64,000 bases of DNA from Roseovarius sp. (GCA_027493545.1 JAOSKR010000001.1:586001-650000); one strand, 5' to 3'; counted from the first letter of the stretch, positions 19,567 to 30,837 are shown. Numbers and translations: made by a program. The notes: generated by a model not told the origin, from the letters alone.

Positions 19567-20033
19567 TCAGCCGCGACCGCGATAGGGCGGTACGCCCTGG
19601 TCGGGATCCAGACGTCTCCGGGCATCGGCCCGGTCTGCCAGAACACGTCGATGGGAATGCCGCCGCGCGGGTACCAGTAGCCGCCGATGCGCAGCCATTG
19701 CGGCGCGAGGAACCCGGCCAGCCGGCGACCGATGGAAACGGTGCAATCCTCGTGAAAGGCGCCGTGATTGCGAAAGCTGCCCAGATAAAGCTTGAGCGAC
19801 TTCGATTCCACCAGCCACGCCCCCGGCACGTAGTCGATCACCAGATGGGCGAAATCGGGCTGCCCGGTCATCGGGCAGAGCGAGGTGAATTCGGGCGCGG
19901 TAAAGCGCACGTTGTAGGCCACGTCCGCCTGCGGGTTGGCCACCCGCTCCAGTTCGGCCTCGTCGGGGCTTTGCGGCAGGCGCGTGGCGCCGCCAAGCTG
20001 GGTGAGCCCCTGGTAGATGTCCTTGTCGCTCAT
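19567..20033 (-). CDS. queF: NADPH-dependent 7-cyano-7-deazaguanine reductase (one frame break near the end)
   Basis: It reduces preQ0 to preQ1 in queuosine synthesis. About 155 residues, the short (type I) form. It shows the catalytic Cys in [14 protein letters not shown] and the family motif [22 protein letters not shown]-run at 19603-19605 is one base short; restoring it gives the usual C-terminus [13 protein letters not shown] and the stop at 19567. It is the last gene of the que operon, 11 bases after queE. Confidence 0.9.
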
Positions 20034-20044
20034 GATCGTTTTCC

Positions 20045-20767
20045 TCAGACGCCGCGCCGGTTGCCCCAGAGCATGACATGCAGCTGCGGCAGCACCCGCG
20101 CGTCAAACCACCGGTCCTGCATCACCCGGCCGATCAGCCAGCGCATCCGCGCGTCGATGCCTGCCTGATCGACCGTTGCAGTGTCGTCCCCGGGTGGCGG
20201 CGGGGTGTGGTTGCCGGGTTGCAGGCAGATCGGCAGGCGGGGAAACCGCGCCGCCGCGTCCCGCGCCCAGGCGTAATCGGCCTCGTCGAAGACGACGATC
20301 TTGAGGATGGTCTCGGCCTGCCCCGCCGCCTCGACGCACGCCGCCACGCTGGCCCAGTCGGTCGCCATCCCGCTCGACGGCGGCTTGGGCGAGAGCACCA
20401 GCATGTCGAGACCGCAAAACCAGTCGCGCGCAATGCTGCCCTGGGTTTCCATCGCGAAACGGTGGCCCTTTTCCCGCCCCGCCGCAATCAGCGCTCCCAG
20501 CGGCTGGATCGCCGGGTTGCCGCCCGAGAGCGTCACCAGCACCGGCGCGCCCCCCGACAGACGCTCGACCTCGGCCAGCACCGCCTCGGCGCTCATCGGC
20601 GCCCATGTGTCGCGCCAGGCGGCATCGACCGCGTGCAGGCTGTCGCACCACGAGCAGCGGAAATCGCACCCCCCGGTGCGCACGAACACCGTCGGCCGGC
20701 CGATCAGCGCGCCCTCGCCCTGAATCGTCGGACCGAATATCTCGCAGACGCGGATCGGATCGCTCAC
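20045..20767 (-). CDS. queE: 7-carboxy-7-deazaguanine synthase (radical SAM)
   Basis: The 240-residue enzyme makes the 7-deazaguanine ring from carboxy-tetrahydropterin. The motif C34-x3-C38-x2-C41 ([12 protein letters not shown]) binds the 4Fe-4S cluster, and GPTIQGEG near the start is typical of QueE. The start is GTG at 20767, which overlaps the queD stop (GTGA), so translation is probably coupled. Confidence 0.9.
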   Translation of the reverse strand: MSDPIRVCEIFGPTIQGEGALIGRPTVFVRTGGCDFRCSWCDSLHAVDAAWRDTWAPMSAEAVLAEVERLSGGAPVLVTLSGGNPAIQPLGALIAAGREKGHRFAMETQGSIARDWFCGLDMLVLSPKPPSSGMATDWASVAACVEAAGQAETILKIVVFDEADYAWARDAAARFPRLPICLQPGNHTPPPPGDDTATVDQAGIDARMRWLIGRVMQDRWFDARVLPQLHVMLWGNRRGV

Positions 20768-21121
20768 GGCCGGTATTCCGCCCAGGTCTTGGGGGTCTCG
20801 CTGACCCGCACGGCGCACGTTTCAGGCCAGCGCGCGGCGCACCAGTCGTAAAGGTGGCGCGCCAGCCGCTCGGCGGTGACAAGATCGTCGCCCAGAACGT
20901 CGTTGAGGTGGCGATGATCGAGATGGTCGTCGATATAGGCCTTGAGCGGCGCCAGTTCGTGATAGTCGCGCACGAACCCGGTAGCGTCGAGCGCCTCCGC
21001 CGCCAGTTCCACCACGACGACGTAGTTGTGCCCGTGGAGCCGCGCGCAGGGGGTGGCCGTCCGCCAGCCCCTTCAGCTGGTGCGAGGCCGAGAACGCGAA
21101 TTCCTTGCTGATCCGGTACAT
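20764..21121 (-). CDS. queD: 6-carboxytetrahydropterin synthase (one frame break)
   Basis: About 118 residues. It makes 6-carboxy-tetrahydropterin from dihydroneopterin triphosphate. The N-terminus [16 protein letters not shown] contains the first zinc-binding His, the HGHNY motif follows, and the C-terminal half ([19 protein letters not shown]) is complete. A G-run at 21049-21053 has five G where four keep the frame ([12 protein letters not shown]), so one extra base splits the gene. Start and stop overlap queC and queE by three to four bases. Confidence 0.88.
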
Positions 21122-21813
21122 CACGCGCACCCCGCCGCCTGACGCCAGAAATCGGGGTCGGCATAGTCGGTGGGATCGGCAATGCCGGCAAGGTGGAACG
21201 CCTCGCGCCGCTCGACGCAGGTGCCGCAGCGCCCGCAATGCATCTCGCCGCCCTTGTAGCACGACCATGTTTCGGCAAAGGGGGTGCCGTTGCGGGCGCC
21301 TTCGGTGACGATATCGGCCTTGGAAAGGTGCACGAACGGCGCCTCGAGCGTAATCCCGGCCACGTCGCGCAGCGCCTCGTCCTGCATCCGCTGGAAGGCG
21401 TCGATGAAGCCGGGACGGCAGTCGGGATAGATGAAATGATCGCCCCCGTGTACCGCCACCGCCACCGCGCGGGCCTTGCGCGCCGCCGCGAGGCCGAAAC
21501 CCACCGCCAGCATGATTGCATTGCGGTTGGGCACGATGGTGAGCTTCATCGTCTCTTCGGCATAGTGGCCGTCGGGCACCTCGACCGCGTCGGTCAGCGC
21601 CGAGCCGGTGAGCATCCGTCCCACCGCCGAGATGTCGACCACCTCGTGGCCCACGCCCAGCCGCGCGGCGCAGGCGGCGGCGCTGTCGAGTTCCCGAAGG
21701 TGCCGCTGGCCGTAGTTGAACGACAAGAGCCCGCTAAGCCGTCCCTCGGCCGCGACCTTGTGGGCGAGGGTGACGGAATCGAGCCCGCCCGAACAGATGA
21801 CGATGGTATCCAT
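21121..21813 (-). CDS. queC: 7-cyano-7-deazaguanine synthase
   Basis: The 230-residue enzyme converts carboxy-deazaguanine to preQ0 with ATP and ammonia. It shows the ATP-binding loop SGGLDS (residues 8-13) and the C-terminal zinc site (SCYKGGEMHCGRCGTC). The ATG at 21813 is preferred over longer upstream starts because the family begins exactly at MDTIVICSGG. It is the first gene of queC-queD-queE-queF. I saw no preQ1 riboswitch fold in the 130 bases upstream. Confidence 0.92.
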   Translation of the reverse strand: MDTIVICSGGLDSVTLAHKVAAEGRLSGLLSFNYGQRHLRELDSAAACAARLGVGHEVVDISAVGRMLTGSALTDAVEVPDGHYAEETMKLTIVPNRNAIMLAVGFGLAAARKARAVAVAVHGGDHFIYPDCRPGFIDAFQRMQDEALRDVAGITLEAPFVHLSKADIVTEGARNGTPFAETWSCYKGGEMHCGRCGTCVERREAFHLAGIADPTDYADPDFWRQAAGCA

Positions 21814-22018
21814 GACCTCTAGACCCTTGTTTTGATGATGCGGGTAGGCTGCGACCGCAGGGCGCTGATGTAACGCCCGCGCTCCGCGATGACAAGGGCC
21901 GGCCCGAAGACCCGGTCGGGGCAGGGCGGGAAATGCGCCGCTTTTCTTGCGTCTCCGCATGGCCTATAAGCGGCGCGGGAGGCGAGAAAATGATGCTCGC
22001 TGCTGGCCGAGGACTGCG

Positions 22019-22513
22019 ATGCCGAAGAAAATTCATGACGACGATGTGGCCTTCATCCGCGCGCTGGCGGAACTGCTCAACGACAACGACCTGACCGAAT
22101 TGCAGGTCATGCGTGAATATGGCGAGCACGATAGCCTCGACGTCCGCGTCAGCCGCCGGCAGGAGGTGGTGACCCAGATCGCCGCCCCCGCCGCCCCGGT
22201 TTCGGCAGTTGCCGCCACCACGACCGCCGCCGGGGCTCCGGCCGGATCCGCCGACGCGGTCGAGGATCTGGCCCGCCAGCCCGGCGCCGTCACCTCGCCG
22301 ATGGTCGGCACCGTCTACATGCAGGCGGAGCCGGGCTCGCCACCCTTTGTCGCGGTGGGCGACCAAGTGGCCGAGGGCGACACGCTGCTGATCGTCGAGG
22401 CGATGAAGACGATGAACCACATCCCCGCCCCCCGTGCCGGCACCGTGCGGCGCATCCTGGTCGAGGATGGCGCGGCGGTCGAATACGGCGCGCCGCTGAT
22501 GATCGTCGAGTAG
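22019..22513 (+). CDS. accB: Acetyl-CoA carboxylase biotin carboxyl carrier protein
   Basis: The 164-residue carrier has the biotinyl domain at the C-terminus with the biotinylated lysine in VEAMKTMN, preceded by the usual Ala/Pro/Thr-rich linker. It carries carboxyl groups for fatty acid synthesis. The biotin carboxylase gene follows after 8 bases, the usual pair. Confidence 0.92.
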   Translation: MPKKIHDDDVAFIRALAELLNDNDLTELQVMREYGEHDSLDVRVSRRQEVVTQIAAPAAPVSAVAATTTAAGAPAGSADAVEDLARQPGAVTSPMVGTVYMQAEPGSPPFVAVGDQVAEGDTLLIVEAMKTMNHIPAPRAGTVRRILVEDGAAVEYGAPLMIVE

Positions 22514-22521
22514 GCGGGGCC

Positions 22522-23873
22522 ATGTTCGACAAGATCCCTCGTGGCCAACCGCGGCGAGATCGCGCTGCGCGTGATCCGCGCTGCGCGCGAGATGGGCATC
22601 CGGTCAGTGGCGGTGCATTCCACCGCCGATGCCGACGCGATGCATGTGCGCATGGCCGACGAGTCGGTCTGCATCGGTCCTGCGCCGTCCTCCGACAGCT
22701 ATCTCTCGATCCCCTCGATCATCGCCGCCTGCGAGGTCACCGGCGCGCAGGCGATCCACCCGGGCTATGGCTTTCTGTCGGAAAACGCCAATTTCGTGCA
22801 GATCGTCGAGGACCATGATATCGTCTTCATCGGCCCGCGGGCCGAGCATATCCGCATCATGGGCGACAAGATCACCGCCAAGGAGACGATGCGTGCGCTG
22901 GGCGTGCCCTGCGTGCCGGGCTCCGAAGGCGGCGTGCCCGATCTGGCCATGGCCGGGGCGATTTCCGGAGACATCGGCTATCCGGTCATCGTCAAGGCCA
23001 CCGCCGGTGGTGGCGGCCGGGGCATGAAGGTCGCCCGGTCCGAGGCCGAGATCGAGCGCGCCTTCCTGACCGCCCGTTCCGAGGCCAAGGCCGCCTTTGG
23101 CAACCCAGACGTCTATATCGAGAAGTATCTCGCTCGCCCGCGCCATATCGAGATCCAGGTCTTCGGCGACGGCAAGGGCAACGCGGTGCATCTGGGGGAG
23201 CGCGACTGCTCGCTTCAGCGCCGCCACCAGAAGGTGATGGAGGAGGCGCCCGGCCCCTGCATCTCGGACGAGGAGCGCGCGCGCATCGGCGGCATCTGCG
23301 CCGAGGCGGTGGCGCGGATCAGCTATGCCGGCGCCGGCACCATCGAGTTCCTCTACGAGGACGGCGAGTTCTACTTCATCGAGATGAATACCCGCCTGCA
23401 GGTCGAACACCCGGTGACCGAGGCGATCTTCGGCGTCGATCTGGTGCGGGAACAGATCCGCGTGGCCGAAGGGCTGCCGATGTCGTTCACCCAGGATGAC
23501 CTCACGATCAACGGCCACGCCATCGAGGTGCGCATCAACGCCGAGAAACTGCCGGATTTCTCGCCCCGGCCGGGGCGCATCACCCAGTTCCACGCCCCCG
23601 GCGGGCTGGGTGTGCGAATGGATTCCGCGCTCTACGACGGCTATGTGATCCCGCCCTATTACGATTCGCTCATCGCCAAGCTGATCGTGCATGGCCGTGA
23701 CCGGAAGACGGCGCTGTCGCGGCTGGGCCGCGCGCTGGGCGAACTCATCGTCGATGGCGTCGATACCACCGTTCCGCTCTTTCATGCGCTCCTGCAGGAG
23801 GACGACATCCGCCGGGGGAGACTACAACATCCACTGGCTGGAGACATGGCTGGAAACCAACCTGCGCGAATGA
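22522..23873 (+). CDS. accC: Biotin carboxylase subunit of acetyl-CoA carboxylase (two frame breaks)
   Basis: About 449 residues. It carboxylates the biotin of AccB using ATP and bicarbonate. ATP-grasp motifs are clear (KATAGGGGRGMKVAR, HLGERDCSLQRRHQK, EMNTRLQVEHPVTE). There are two one-base insertions. CCC at 22536-22538 separates MFDKI from LVANRGEIALRVI, and a G-run at 23814-23818 disrupts the end, where the other frame gives DYNIHWLETWLE and a stop at 23873. Since the enzyme is essential, both are most likely sequence errors. Confidence 0.92.
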
Positions 23874-23904
23874 CGTCCGGGCCGGCCCTTCGGGTGCGAC
23901 GGCC

Positions 23905-24555
23905 GTGAAGGACGACGCTCCCGCCCTGACGCCGGGGCTGCTCTTGTCGGCCTATCGGGCGGGGATCTTTCCGATGGCCGAATCGCGCGGCGCGTCCGAG
24001 GTGTTCTGGGTCGATCCGCGCCGCCGGGGCATCCTGCCGCTTGAGGACTTTCACATCTCGCGGTCGCTGGCCCGCCGCATCCGGCGGGGCGGCTACCGGG
24101 CGACGCTGAACGCCGCCTTCGGTGCCGTCGTCGCCGGTTGCGCCGAACGGCCCGAAACCTGGATCAACGACGAGATCGCCCGGCTTTACACCGGCCTGCA
24201 CGCTACCGGGCATGCCCATTCGGTGGAAATCTGGGAGGATGGCAACCTTGCCGGTGGGGTCTATGGCGTGGCGCTCGGCGCCGCGTTCTTTGGCGAAAGC
24301 ATGTTCTCGCGGCGCACCGACGCCTCCAAGCTGGCGCTGGCGCATCTCACCGATCACCTGTGGCGCTGCGGATTCACCCTTTTCGACACCCAGTTCCTGA
24401 CCCCGCATCTGGCCTCGCTCGGCGCGGTCGAGATTTCACGCGAGGACTATCACCGGCGTTTGCGCGCGGCGCTGGCGCAATCGGCCAGCGTCGATGCGCT
24501 CCCCTTTGATCCCTCGCCTCAATCGGTCTTGCAGCGCAGAACCCAGATGTCGTAG
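23905..24555 (+). CDS. aat: Leucyl/phenylalanyl-tRNA-protein transferase
   Basis: The 216-residue enzyme adds Leu or Phe to N-terminal Lys or Arg of proteins, marking them for ClpS-ClpAP. Family motifs are YRAGIFPMAE, FWVDPRRRGILPL, ETWINDEI, AHSVEIWE, GVYGVALGAAFFGESMFS and LFDTQF. The start is GTG at 23905. Its 3' end overlaps the convergent DUF2155 gene by 37 bases. ClpS is also encoded in the window (40854), so both ends of the N-end-rule path are present. Confidence 0.92.
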   Translation: MKDDAPALTPGLLLSAYRAGIFPMAESRGASEVFWVDPRRRGILPLEDFHISRSLARRIRRGGYRATLNAAFGAVVAGCAERPETWINDEIARLYTGLHATGHAHSVEIWEDGNLAGGVYGVALGAAFFGESMFSRRTDASKLALAHLTDHLWRCGFTLFDTQFLTPHLASLGAVEISREDYHRRLRAALAQSASVDALPFDPSPQSVLQRRTQMS

Positions 24556-24890
24556 CGGGGATGCTCGAGCGCGTTGAGCGCCGGGGACGAGGCCAGCATC
24601 CAGCCCGAAAAGAGCTCCTTGCCGCTGGCGGTGTCGGAAATGACGAGAAAGGCATACGCCTCGCCGGCGGGGTTGGCGGCGGGATAGCGGCATTCCTCGA
24701 GCCGCACCGTCAACCGGCCGAAGGTGGTGCTTGCCCCGGCCGCCAGATCGAGATCGGTGACGCTGGCGTTGACCTTGTCGAGCCCGCGCAGCACCGCCCC
24801 GGTGCCGCCCGCGATCTCTGTCTCCTGCGCGACAGCCACCAGCGGCAGCGTCCCGGCCAACAGCAGCGCGGCGGCCAGGATTCGGCTCAT
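24519..24890 (-). CDS. DUF2155 periplasmic protein
   Basis: The 123-residue protein has a signal peptide (MSRILAAALLLAGTLPLVAVAQ) and the DUF2155 domain with LEECRYP, SGKELFSGWMLASSPALNALEHPRYDIWVLRC. It has two conserved cysteines (EECRYP, VLRC). The function is not known. It overlaps mlaD by four bases upstream (ATGA), as in other Rhodobacteraceae. Confidence 0.85.
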   Translation of the reverse strand: MSRILAAALLLAGTLPLVAVAQETEIAGGTGAVLRGLDKVNASVTDLDLAAGASTTFGRLTVRLEECRYPAANPAGEAYAFLVISDTASGKELFSGWMLASSPALNALEHPRYDIWVLRCKTD

Positions 24891-25348
24891 TTGTCGGGCG
24901 CCTCGTCGTCGCCAGTGACAAACTTCATCAGCAGGCCGACCAGGCTGACCGACCCCTGGGTGAACTCGATTTCTTCGCCGGGCGACAGGAAAAACGGCGA
25001 TGCTCCGGGCAGCACCTCGACATAGTTGCTGCCCAACAGCCCCTCGGACGAGATCGCCACCGCGCTGTCGTCGGGTACGTCGATGCCCTGACGCACCGAA
25101 AACACGGTGACGGCGCGATAGGTTTCGGGATCGAGCGAGATGCCCGTCACCCTGCCCACCTTGACTCCGGCCATGCGCACATCGGTGCCCACGGTGACGC
25201 CATCGGCGCTGCGGAAACTGGCGTTGAGGGTGTATTCCGTCTGCGCGCCGGTAAAGCCGGTAACCTGTCCGGCATAGACCAGAAACCCGACCGCGATCGC
25301 CAGAACGGCCGCGCCGACAAGAACCTCGGTGGTCTGTTCGCTGGACAT
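24887..25348 (-). CDS. mlaD: Outer-membrane lipid asymmetry protein MlaD
   Basis: The 153-residue protein has one N-terminal membrane helix (VLVGAAVLAIAVGFLVYA) and one MCE domain (ADGVTVGTDVRMAGVKVGRVTGI). MlaD is the substrate-binding ring of the Mla phospholipid transporter in the inner membrane. The partner genes mlaE and mlaF are not in the window, but the position next to NDUFA12 and DUF2155 is common in this order. Confidence 0.87.
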   Translation of the reverse strand: MSSEQTTEVLVGAAVLAIAVGFLVYAGQVTGFTGAQTEYTLNASFRSADGVTVGTDVRMAGVKVGRVTGISLDPETYRAVTVFSVRQGIDVPDDSAVAISSEGLLGSNYVEVLPGASPFFLSPGEEIEFTQGSVSLVGLLMKFVTGDDEAPDK

Positions 25349-25389
25349 CGCCTATGCCGTTCCCTTGGCGCGTGGGCTGGTGGCCGGGC

Positions 25390-25773
25390 TCATTCCGGCT
25401 GCCACGCCTCGTAATCGCGCCGTTCCACCGGGTGCGTGCGCCGGATCGAGCCGGCCGGGGCGTAGGCCAGCGCGGTGCCGGTGAGGTTTTCCTCGTGCGG
25501 CTTTTCCCAGGGCTTGCGCGGCAGCGGCTGCTTGCTCGGCGCCTCGTCGAAGGTGTGGTGCAGCCAGCCGTGCCAGTCGGGGCTGATGCGGCTCGCCTCG
25601 GCCTCGCCATTGAAGATGACCCAGCGCCGCTTGTTGTCGCGGTCGCGGTAAAAGACATTGCCCTCGTCGTCCTCGCCCACCCGGACGCCCTTGCGCCAGG
25701 TGTAGAACTGGGTGTTGAGCGTGGCTCCGTTCCACCACGTCACGGCGCGCAAGAGCGTGTTGAGAAGCCCCAT
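25390..25773 (-). CDS. NDUFA12-family complex I accessory subunit
   Basis: The 127-residue protein is a homologue of the mitochondrial complex I accessory subunit NDUFA12 (B17.2), which occurs in alphaproteobacteria. It shows [49 protein letters not shown] and the [13 protein letters not shown] motif. I chose the ATG at 25773 ([14 protein letters not shown]), the family start. Confidence 0.88.
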   Translation of the reverse strand: MGLLNTLLRAVTWWNGATLNTQFYTWRKGVRVGEDDEGNVFYRDRDNKRRWVIFNGEAEASRISPDWHGWLHHTFDEAPSKQPLPRKPWEKPHEENLTGTALAYAPAGSIRRTHPVERRDYEAWQPE

Positions 25774-25881
25774 GAAACCCTCCGGTGATCGCTGGTTCCG
25801 ATATGGCGCATAAGGCGGCAAAGGTCCAGTGGAACGGCGCCGCATGCGGGTGAAAGCGCCGGATGCCACGCCGCTGGCGGC

Positions 25882-27144
<1,263 letters not shown>

Positions 27145-27288
27145 TGCTTACCTTTCGGGCCATGGTGCCCCGCACTGGGGCCGCCGGCGCCTGTCGTCCT
27201 CATGCTTTTCCGGTCAGCTTAGGGCAGCATCCCGGCCACCTCAACGTGAAAATTGGTCGTGCTTCCCGCCCGTCATGCCGCCGCGCGA

Positions 27289-27921
27289 TCAGTCCTTTTC
27301 GTCGGGGTCCTTCACCCGGTTCTCGACGATCTCGTCGATCAGCCCCCAGGCCTTGGCCTCGGAGGGATCGAGGAAATAGTCACGTTCCAGCGCGTCTTCA
27401 ACCTTCTTCAGGGTCTGGCCGCTGTGCTTGACGTAGATCTCGTTCAGCCGCCGCTTGAGCTTCAGCGTCTCCTCGGCGTGGATCATGATGTCGGTGGCCT
27501 GCCCCTGATACCCGCCCGAGGGCTGATGCACCATGATTCGGCTGTTAGGCAGGGAAAACCGCATGCCCTTGGCGCCTGCGGCCAGCAGCAGCGAGCCCAT
27601 GCTCGCCGCCCGGCCGATCACCAGCGTGCTTACCTTGGGCTTGATGTACTGCATGGTGTCGTAGATCGACAGCCCAGAGGTGACCACGCCACCCGGGCTG
27701 TTGATGTACATGCTGATTTCCTTCTTGGGGTTTTCGGCCTCAAGATGCAGCAGCTGCGCCACCACCAGGCTCGACATGCCGTCATGCACCGGGCCGCTGA
27801 GAAAGACGATGCGCTCCTTGAGCAGGCGCGAGAAGATGTCGTAGGCGCGTTCGCCGCGGCTGGTCTGTTCGACCACCATCGGCACCAGCGTGTTCATGTA
27901 AACGTCGTAGGGGTGCTGCAT
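27289..27921 (-). CDS. clpP: ATP-dependent Clp protease proteolytic subunit ClpP
   Basis: The 210-residue serine peptidase has the triad S107 (GRAASMGS), H132 (MVHQPSGG) and D181 (ERDYFLDP). The length fits the family. It forms the barrel used by ClpX, whose gene is next downstream, and by ClpA with the ClpS adaptor. Confidence 0.95.
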   Translation of the reverse strand: MQHPYDVYMNTLVPMVVEQTSRGERAYDIFSRLLKERIVFLSGPVHDGMSSLVVAQLLHLEAENPKKEISMYINSPGGVVTSGLSIYDTMQYIKPKVSTLVIGRAASMGSLLLAAGAKGMRFSLPNSRIMVHQPSGGYQGQATDIMIHAEETLKLKRRLNEIYVKHSGQTLKKVEDALERDYFLDPSEAKAWGLIDEIVENRVKDPDEKD

Positions 27922-28150
27922 TGTCCGCCTGCCTGCTTGATGTGTCCGAGCGTTACCGTCCAGTTGCTAACGGAGTCTTAGTGATGTGGTCAGGGGGCTG
28001 CAAGGGCCGCCCGCCAAACCGGCGCCTTGCTGCACGTTCCTCGCGGTCATGTGTTCCCCTGCGAGCCGGGGGGTTGCCCTGTGCCGCGCCCTCGCGCGCC
28101 ACCCTTTTTGCATCCGGCAGGGTTTGGTATTAGATAGAGTCCAGAACCGC

Positions 28151-28510
28151 ATGGACACAACGCAGATGGCACTTTCCGCTCCGGCAACCGAAACTGGCCC
28201 CGAAGATCACCTTCGGATGGTGGAGAACGCGCAGGAGGCCGCCGAATTCCTCAAGGCGATCAGCCATGAGGGACGGCTGATGATCCTGTGCCACCTTGTC
28301 ACCGGAGAGAAATCGGTGGGCGAGCTGGAGCGCCTGCTCTCGGCGCGTCAGGCCGCGGTATCGCAACAACTGTCGCGGCTGCGCGCCGAGGGGCTGGTGG
28401 TGCCCCGGCGCGAGGGCAAGACCATCTTCTACAGTCTCGCCGACAACCGGCCGCGCAAGGTGCTCGGATTGCTCTACGATCTCTTCTGCGAGGACGGCGG
28501 TGCCATCTGA
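28151..28510 (+). CDS. ArsR-family repressor of the SqrR/BigR persulfide-sensing type
   Basis: The 119-residue winged-helix protein has SARQAAVSQQLSRLRAEGLV as recognition region. It has just two cysteines, C47 (LMILCHL) and C113 (LYDLFC). Their spacing of 66 residues equals that of the redox pair C41 and C107 of SqrR, the sulfide-responsive repressor of Rhodobacter capsulatus, and the sequence around both fits. It should sense persulfides by a tetrasulfide bridge and control sulfide oxidation genes. It stands alone before infA; a plausible target in this window is the persulfide-dioxygenase-type gene at 4817. Confidence 0.8.
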   Translation: MDTTQMALSAPATETGPEDHLRMVENAQEAAEFLKAISHEGRLMILCHLVTGEKSVGELERLLSARQAAVSQQLSRLRAEGLVVPRREGKTIFYSLADNRPRKVLGLLYDLFCEDGGAI

Positions 28511-28661
28511 CGCACCCCCGCTGCGATGCAAGCGCCATGACGATCGGGACGGGTATGTCGCCGCCGAACTCCCTTGGCGATATATCCCTTGAAAAACACG
28601 CCCGATGGGCGCATGTAAGTTGCGTTCCGCACCCTGGCGGGACATCAATGAAGGAGAGATC

Positions 28662-28880
28662 ATGGCCAAGGAAGATACGCTCGAATTTCCCGGTGTCGTG
28701 AAGGAACTCCTGCCCAACGCGACATTTCGGGTCGAGCTTGAAAACGGCCATGAGATCATCGCGCACACGGCAGGCAAGATGCGCAAGAACCGCATCCGCG
28801 TTCTGGCAGGCGACAAGGTGCAGGTCGAGATGACCCCGTACGATCTGACCAAGGGTCGGATCAACTACCGTTTCAAGTAA
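28662..28880 (+). CDS. infA: Translation initiation factor IF-1
   Basis: The 72-residue single OB-fold protein ([20 protein letters not shown]) has the standard family length. IF-1 binds the A site of the 30S subunit. A strong ribosome binding site (AAGGAGAG) precedes the ATG. Confidence 0.95.
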   Translation: MAKEDTLEFPGVVKELLPNATFRVELENGHEIIAHTAGKMRKNRIRVLAGDKVQVEMTPYDLTKGRINYRFK

Positions 28881-28895
28881 GCGTTTTTCGCGCGC

Positions 28896-29481
28896 ATGAA
28901 GCTGATCCTCGGATCGGGCAGCCCGCGCCGGCGCGAGCTTCTGGCCCAGCTCGGCGTGATCCCTGATGCCGTCAGCCCGCCCGAAATCGACGAGTCCCCG
29001 CTCCGGAACGAACTGCCGCGGCTCTATTGCGCGCGCATGGCCCGGACCAAGGCCGAGGCGGTTTCGGCCGGCGCCGACGACATCGTGCTGTGCGCCGACA
29101 CCACCGTCGCGGTGGGCCGGCGCATCCTCGGCAAGCCCGCGGACGCCGCCGAGGCCGAAGGTTTCCTGCGCCTGATGTCGGGGCGCCGGCACCGCGTGAT
29201 CACCGCCGTGGCGGTGCGCCGGGGCGCGCGCATGTGGCAGCGCAGCGTGGTGACGACGGTGCGGATGAAACGCCTCTCGGATCAGGAGATCGCCGCCTAT
29301 CTCGCCACCGGCGACTGGCGCGGCAAGGCCGGCGGCTATGGCATCCGAGGGCCCCGCCGGGGCGCTGATCCCGTGGATCGAGGGGTCGTTCACCGCCGTG
29401 GTGGGGCTGCCCCTCGCCGAGACCGCGGCCCTCCTGCAGGCCGCGGGCTATCCGCTCTGGCAGGTGGAGGTGGCGCCGTGA
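28896..29481 (+). CDS. maf: Maf-family nucleoside triphosphate pyrophosphatase (one frame break)
   Basis: About 194 residues. It hydrolyses non-canonical or modified nucleoside triphosphates. The Maf start motif [11 protein letters not shown], the catalytic region CADTTVAVG and GGYGI are present. One extra base near 29345-29348 breaks the frame just after GGYGI; the other frame continues [22 protein letters not shown] and stops at 29481. The last codons overlap the following GTG start (GTGA), so the next gene is coupled. Confidence 0.9.
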
Positions 29482-30497
29482 AGGGCACGGTCATCGCCCT
29501 CGACACCCTGCAGGGCCGCGAGGCGGCGGCGCTGATCGAGGACGGCCGCCTCGACGACCTGCTGGTCGACGCCGACGCACCCCGCCCCGGCACCATCTAC
29601 CGCGCCCGCATCGGCCGCCCGATGAAGGGCCGGGGGGGATATTCCTCGACACCCCCGATGGCCCGGCCTTCCTGCGCCAGACCCGGGGGCTCTCGCCCGG
29701 CGGAACGCTCTTGGTGCAGGTCACCGGCCACGCCGAGCCCGGCAAGGCGCTGCCGGTGACCGCAAGGCTCCTCTTCAAGAGCCGCTACGCGATCGTCACC
29801 CCGGCGCGCCCGGCATCAACGTCTCGCGCCAGGTCCGCGATGACGAGATGCGGGTGAGGCTCCTGGAGATCGCTCACGACGCGCTCGCGGAGGCGCAAAC
29901 CGGCCTGATCCTGCGCTCGGCCGCAGCCGGGGCGGACGAGGACGAGATCGCCGCGGACATCCGCAGGACGGCGGCACTGGCGGCGCAAGTGCTCGCCGAT
30001 GCCGAGGGTCCGCCCGAAAAGCTGGTTGAGGGCGACGGCCCGCACGCGCTCGCCTGGCGCGACTGGACCGCTCCGGCCACGCTGGCCGAGGTGCCGGGGG
30101 CGTTCGCCGAACACGGGGTGCTCGACGCCGTCGAGGTCCTGCGCCGCCCCGACACCCCGCTGACGGGCGGCGGCAGCCTGACCGTCGAGCCGACCCGCGC
30201 GCTTGTCGCCGTCGATGTCAACACCGGGGCCGACACCTCGCCCGCGGCGGGGCTAAAGGCCAACATCGCAGCCGCGCGCGAACTGCCCCGCCAGCTGCGG
30301 TTGCGCGGCCTCGGCGGGCAGATCACGCTCGACCCCGCGCCGATGGCAAAAAGGACCGCCACGCGTTCGAGACCGCCCTCAGGGCCGCCCTGCGCCGCGA
30401 CACCGTCGAGACGGCGGCCGTGGGCTGGACACCGATCGGGCACTTCGAGTTGCAGCGCAAGCGCGACCGCGTGCCGCTCTGGGAGGTGCTGGAATGA
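29478..30497 (+). CDS. Ribonuclease E/G-type protein, short form (three frame breaks)
   Basis: About 340 residues restored. The N-terminal part resembles the S1-like half of RNase G ([47 protein letters not shown]). The catalytic part has [10 protein letters not shown] and the metal-binding region. Three single bases are missing: in the G-run at 29632-29638, at 29803-29804, and in the A-run at 30348-30352. The final frame ends [23 protein letters not shown]. It is shorter than RNase G (about 480) and lacks the Zn-link region. The position between maf and yacG is common in Rhodobacteraceae. Confidence 0.8.
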
Positions 30498-30676
30498 CCT
30501 GCCCCGTCTGCGGCAAGGCGACGGTGCAGCGGGTCCGCCCGTTCTGCTCGAAACGCTGCGCCGATGTCGATCTCGGCAGGTGGCTGAGGGGCGATTATGC
30601 CCTGCCCTCGCGCGACCCCGAGGACATCGAGCGCGCCGCCATCGAGCTTGACCGCCCGGACCCCGAAACGCACTGA
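30494..30676 (+). CDS. yacG: Zinc-binding DNA gyrase inhibitor YacG
   Basis: The 60-residue protein binds zinc through C3-x2-C6 and C18-x3-C22 and matches YacG (CPVCGKATVQRVRPFCSKRC, then ADVDLGRWL). YacG inhibits DNA gyrase. It overlaps the upstream RNase gene by four bases and ends the operon, followed by a terminator. Confidence 0.9.
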   Translation: MTCPVCGKATVQRVRPFCSKRCADVDLGRWLRGDYALPSRDPEDIERAAIELDRPDPETH

Positions 30677-30734
30677 AAACCGGCCCGATTCCCTCTGGAC
30701 AGCCCCGTGAAGCTCGCCTAGAACGCCTGCACCC

Positions 30735-30757
30735 GAAACGGCCCCTTCGGCCGTTTT
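30735..30757 (+). terminator. Rho-independent terminator of the maf-rng-yacG operon
   Basis: AAACGGCC (30736-30743) pairs with GGCCGTTT (30749-30756) around a five-base loop and ends in a T-stretch. It lies between yacG and tRNA-Phe. Confidence 0.7.
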
Positions 30758-30762
30758 CCCGT

Positions 30763-30837
30763 GCCCGGGTAGCTCAGGGGTAGAGCAGTGGACTGAAAAT
30801 CCTCGTGTCGGTGGTTCGATTCCGCCCCCGGGCACCA
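30763..30837 (+). tRNA. tRNA-Phe (GAA)
   Basis: The 75-base gene has a perfect seven-base acceptor stem (GCCCGGG with CCCGGGC), the D-loop AGCTCAGGGGTAGAGC, the anticodon loop ACTGAAAATC with GAA, the T-loop GTTCGATTC, and an encoded CCA. All arms pair. Confidence 0.95.

Noticed and set aside
21814-21950. A possible preQ1 riboswitch before queC
   Set aside because: No matching stem-loop and tail arrangement could be found by eye.
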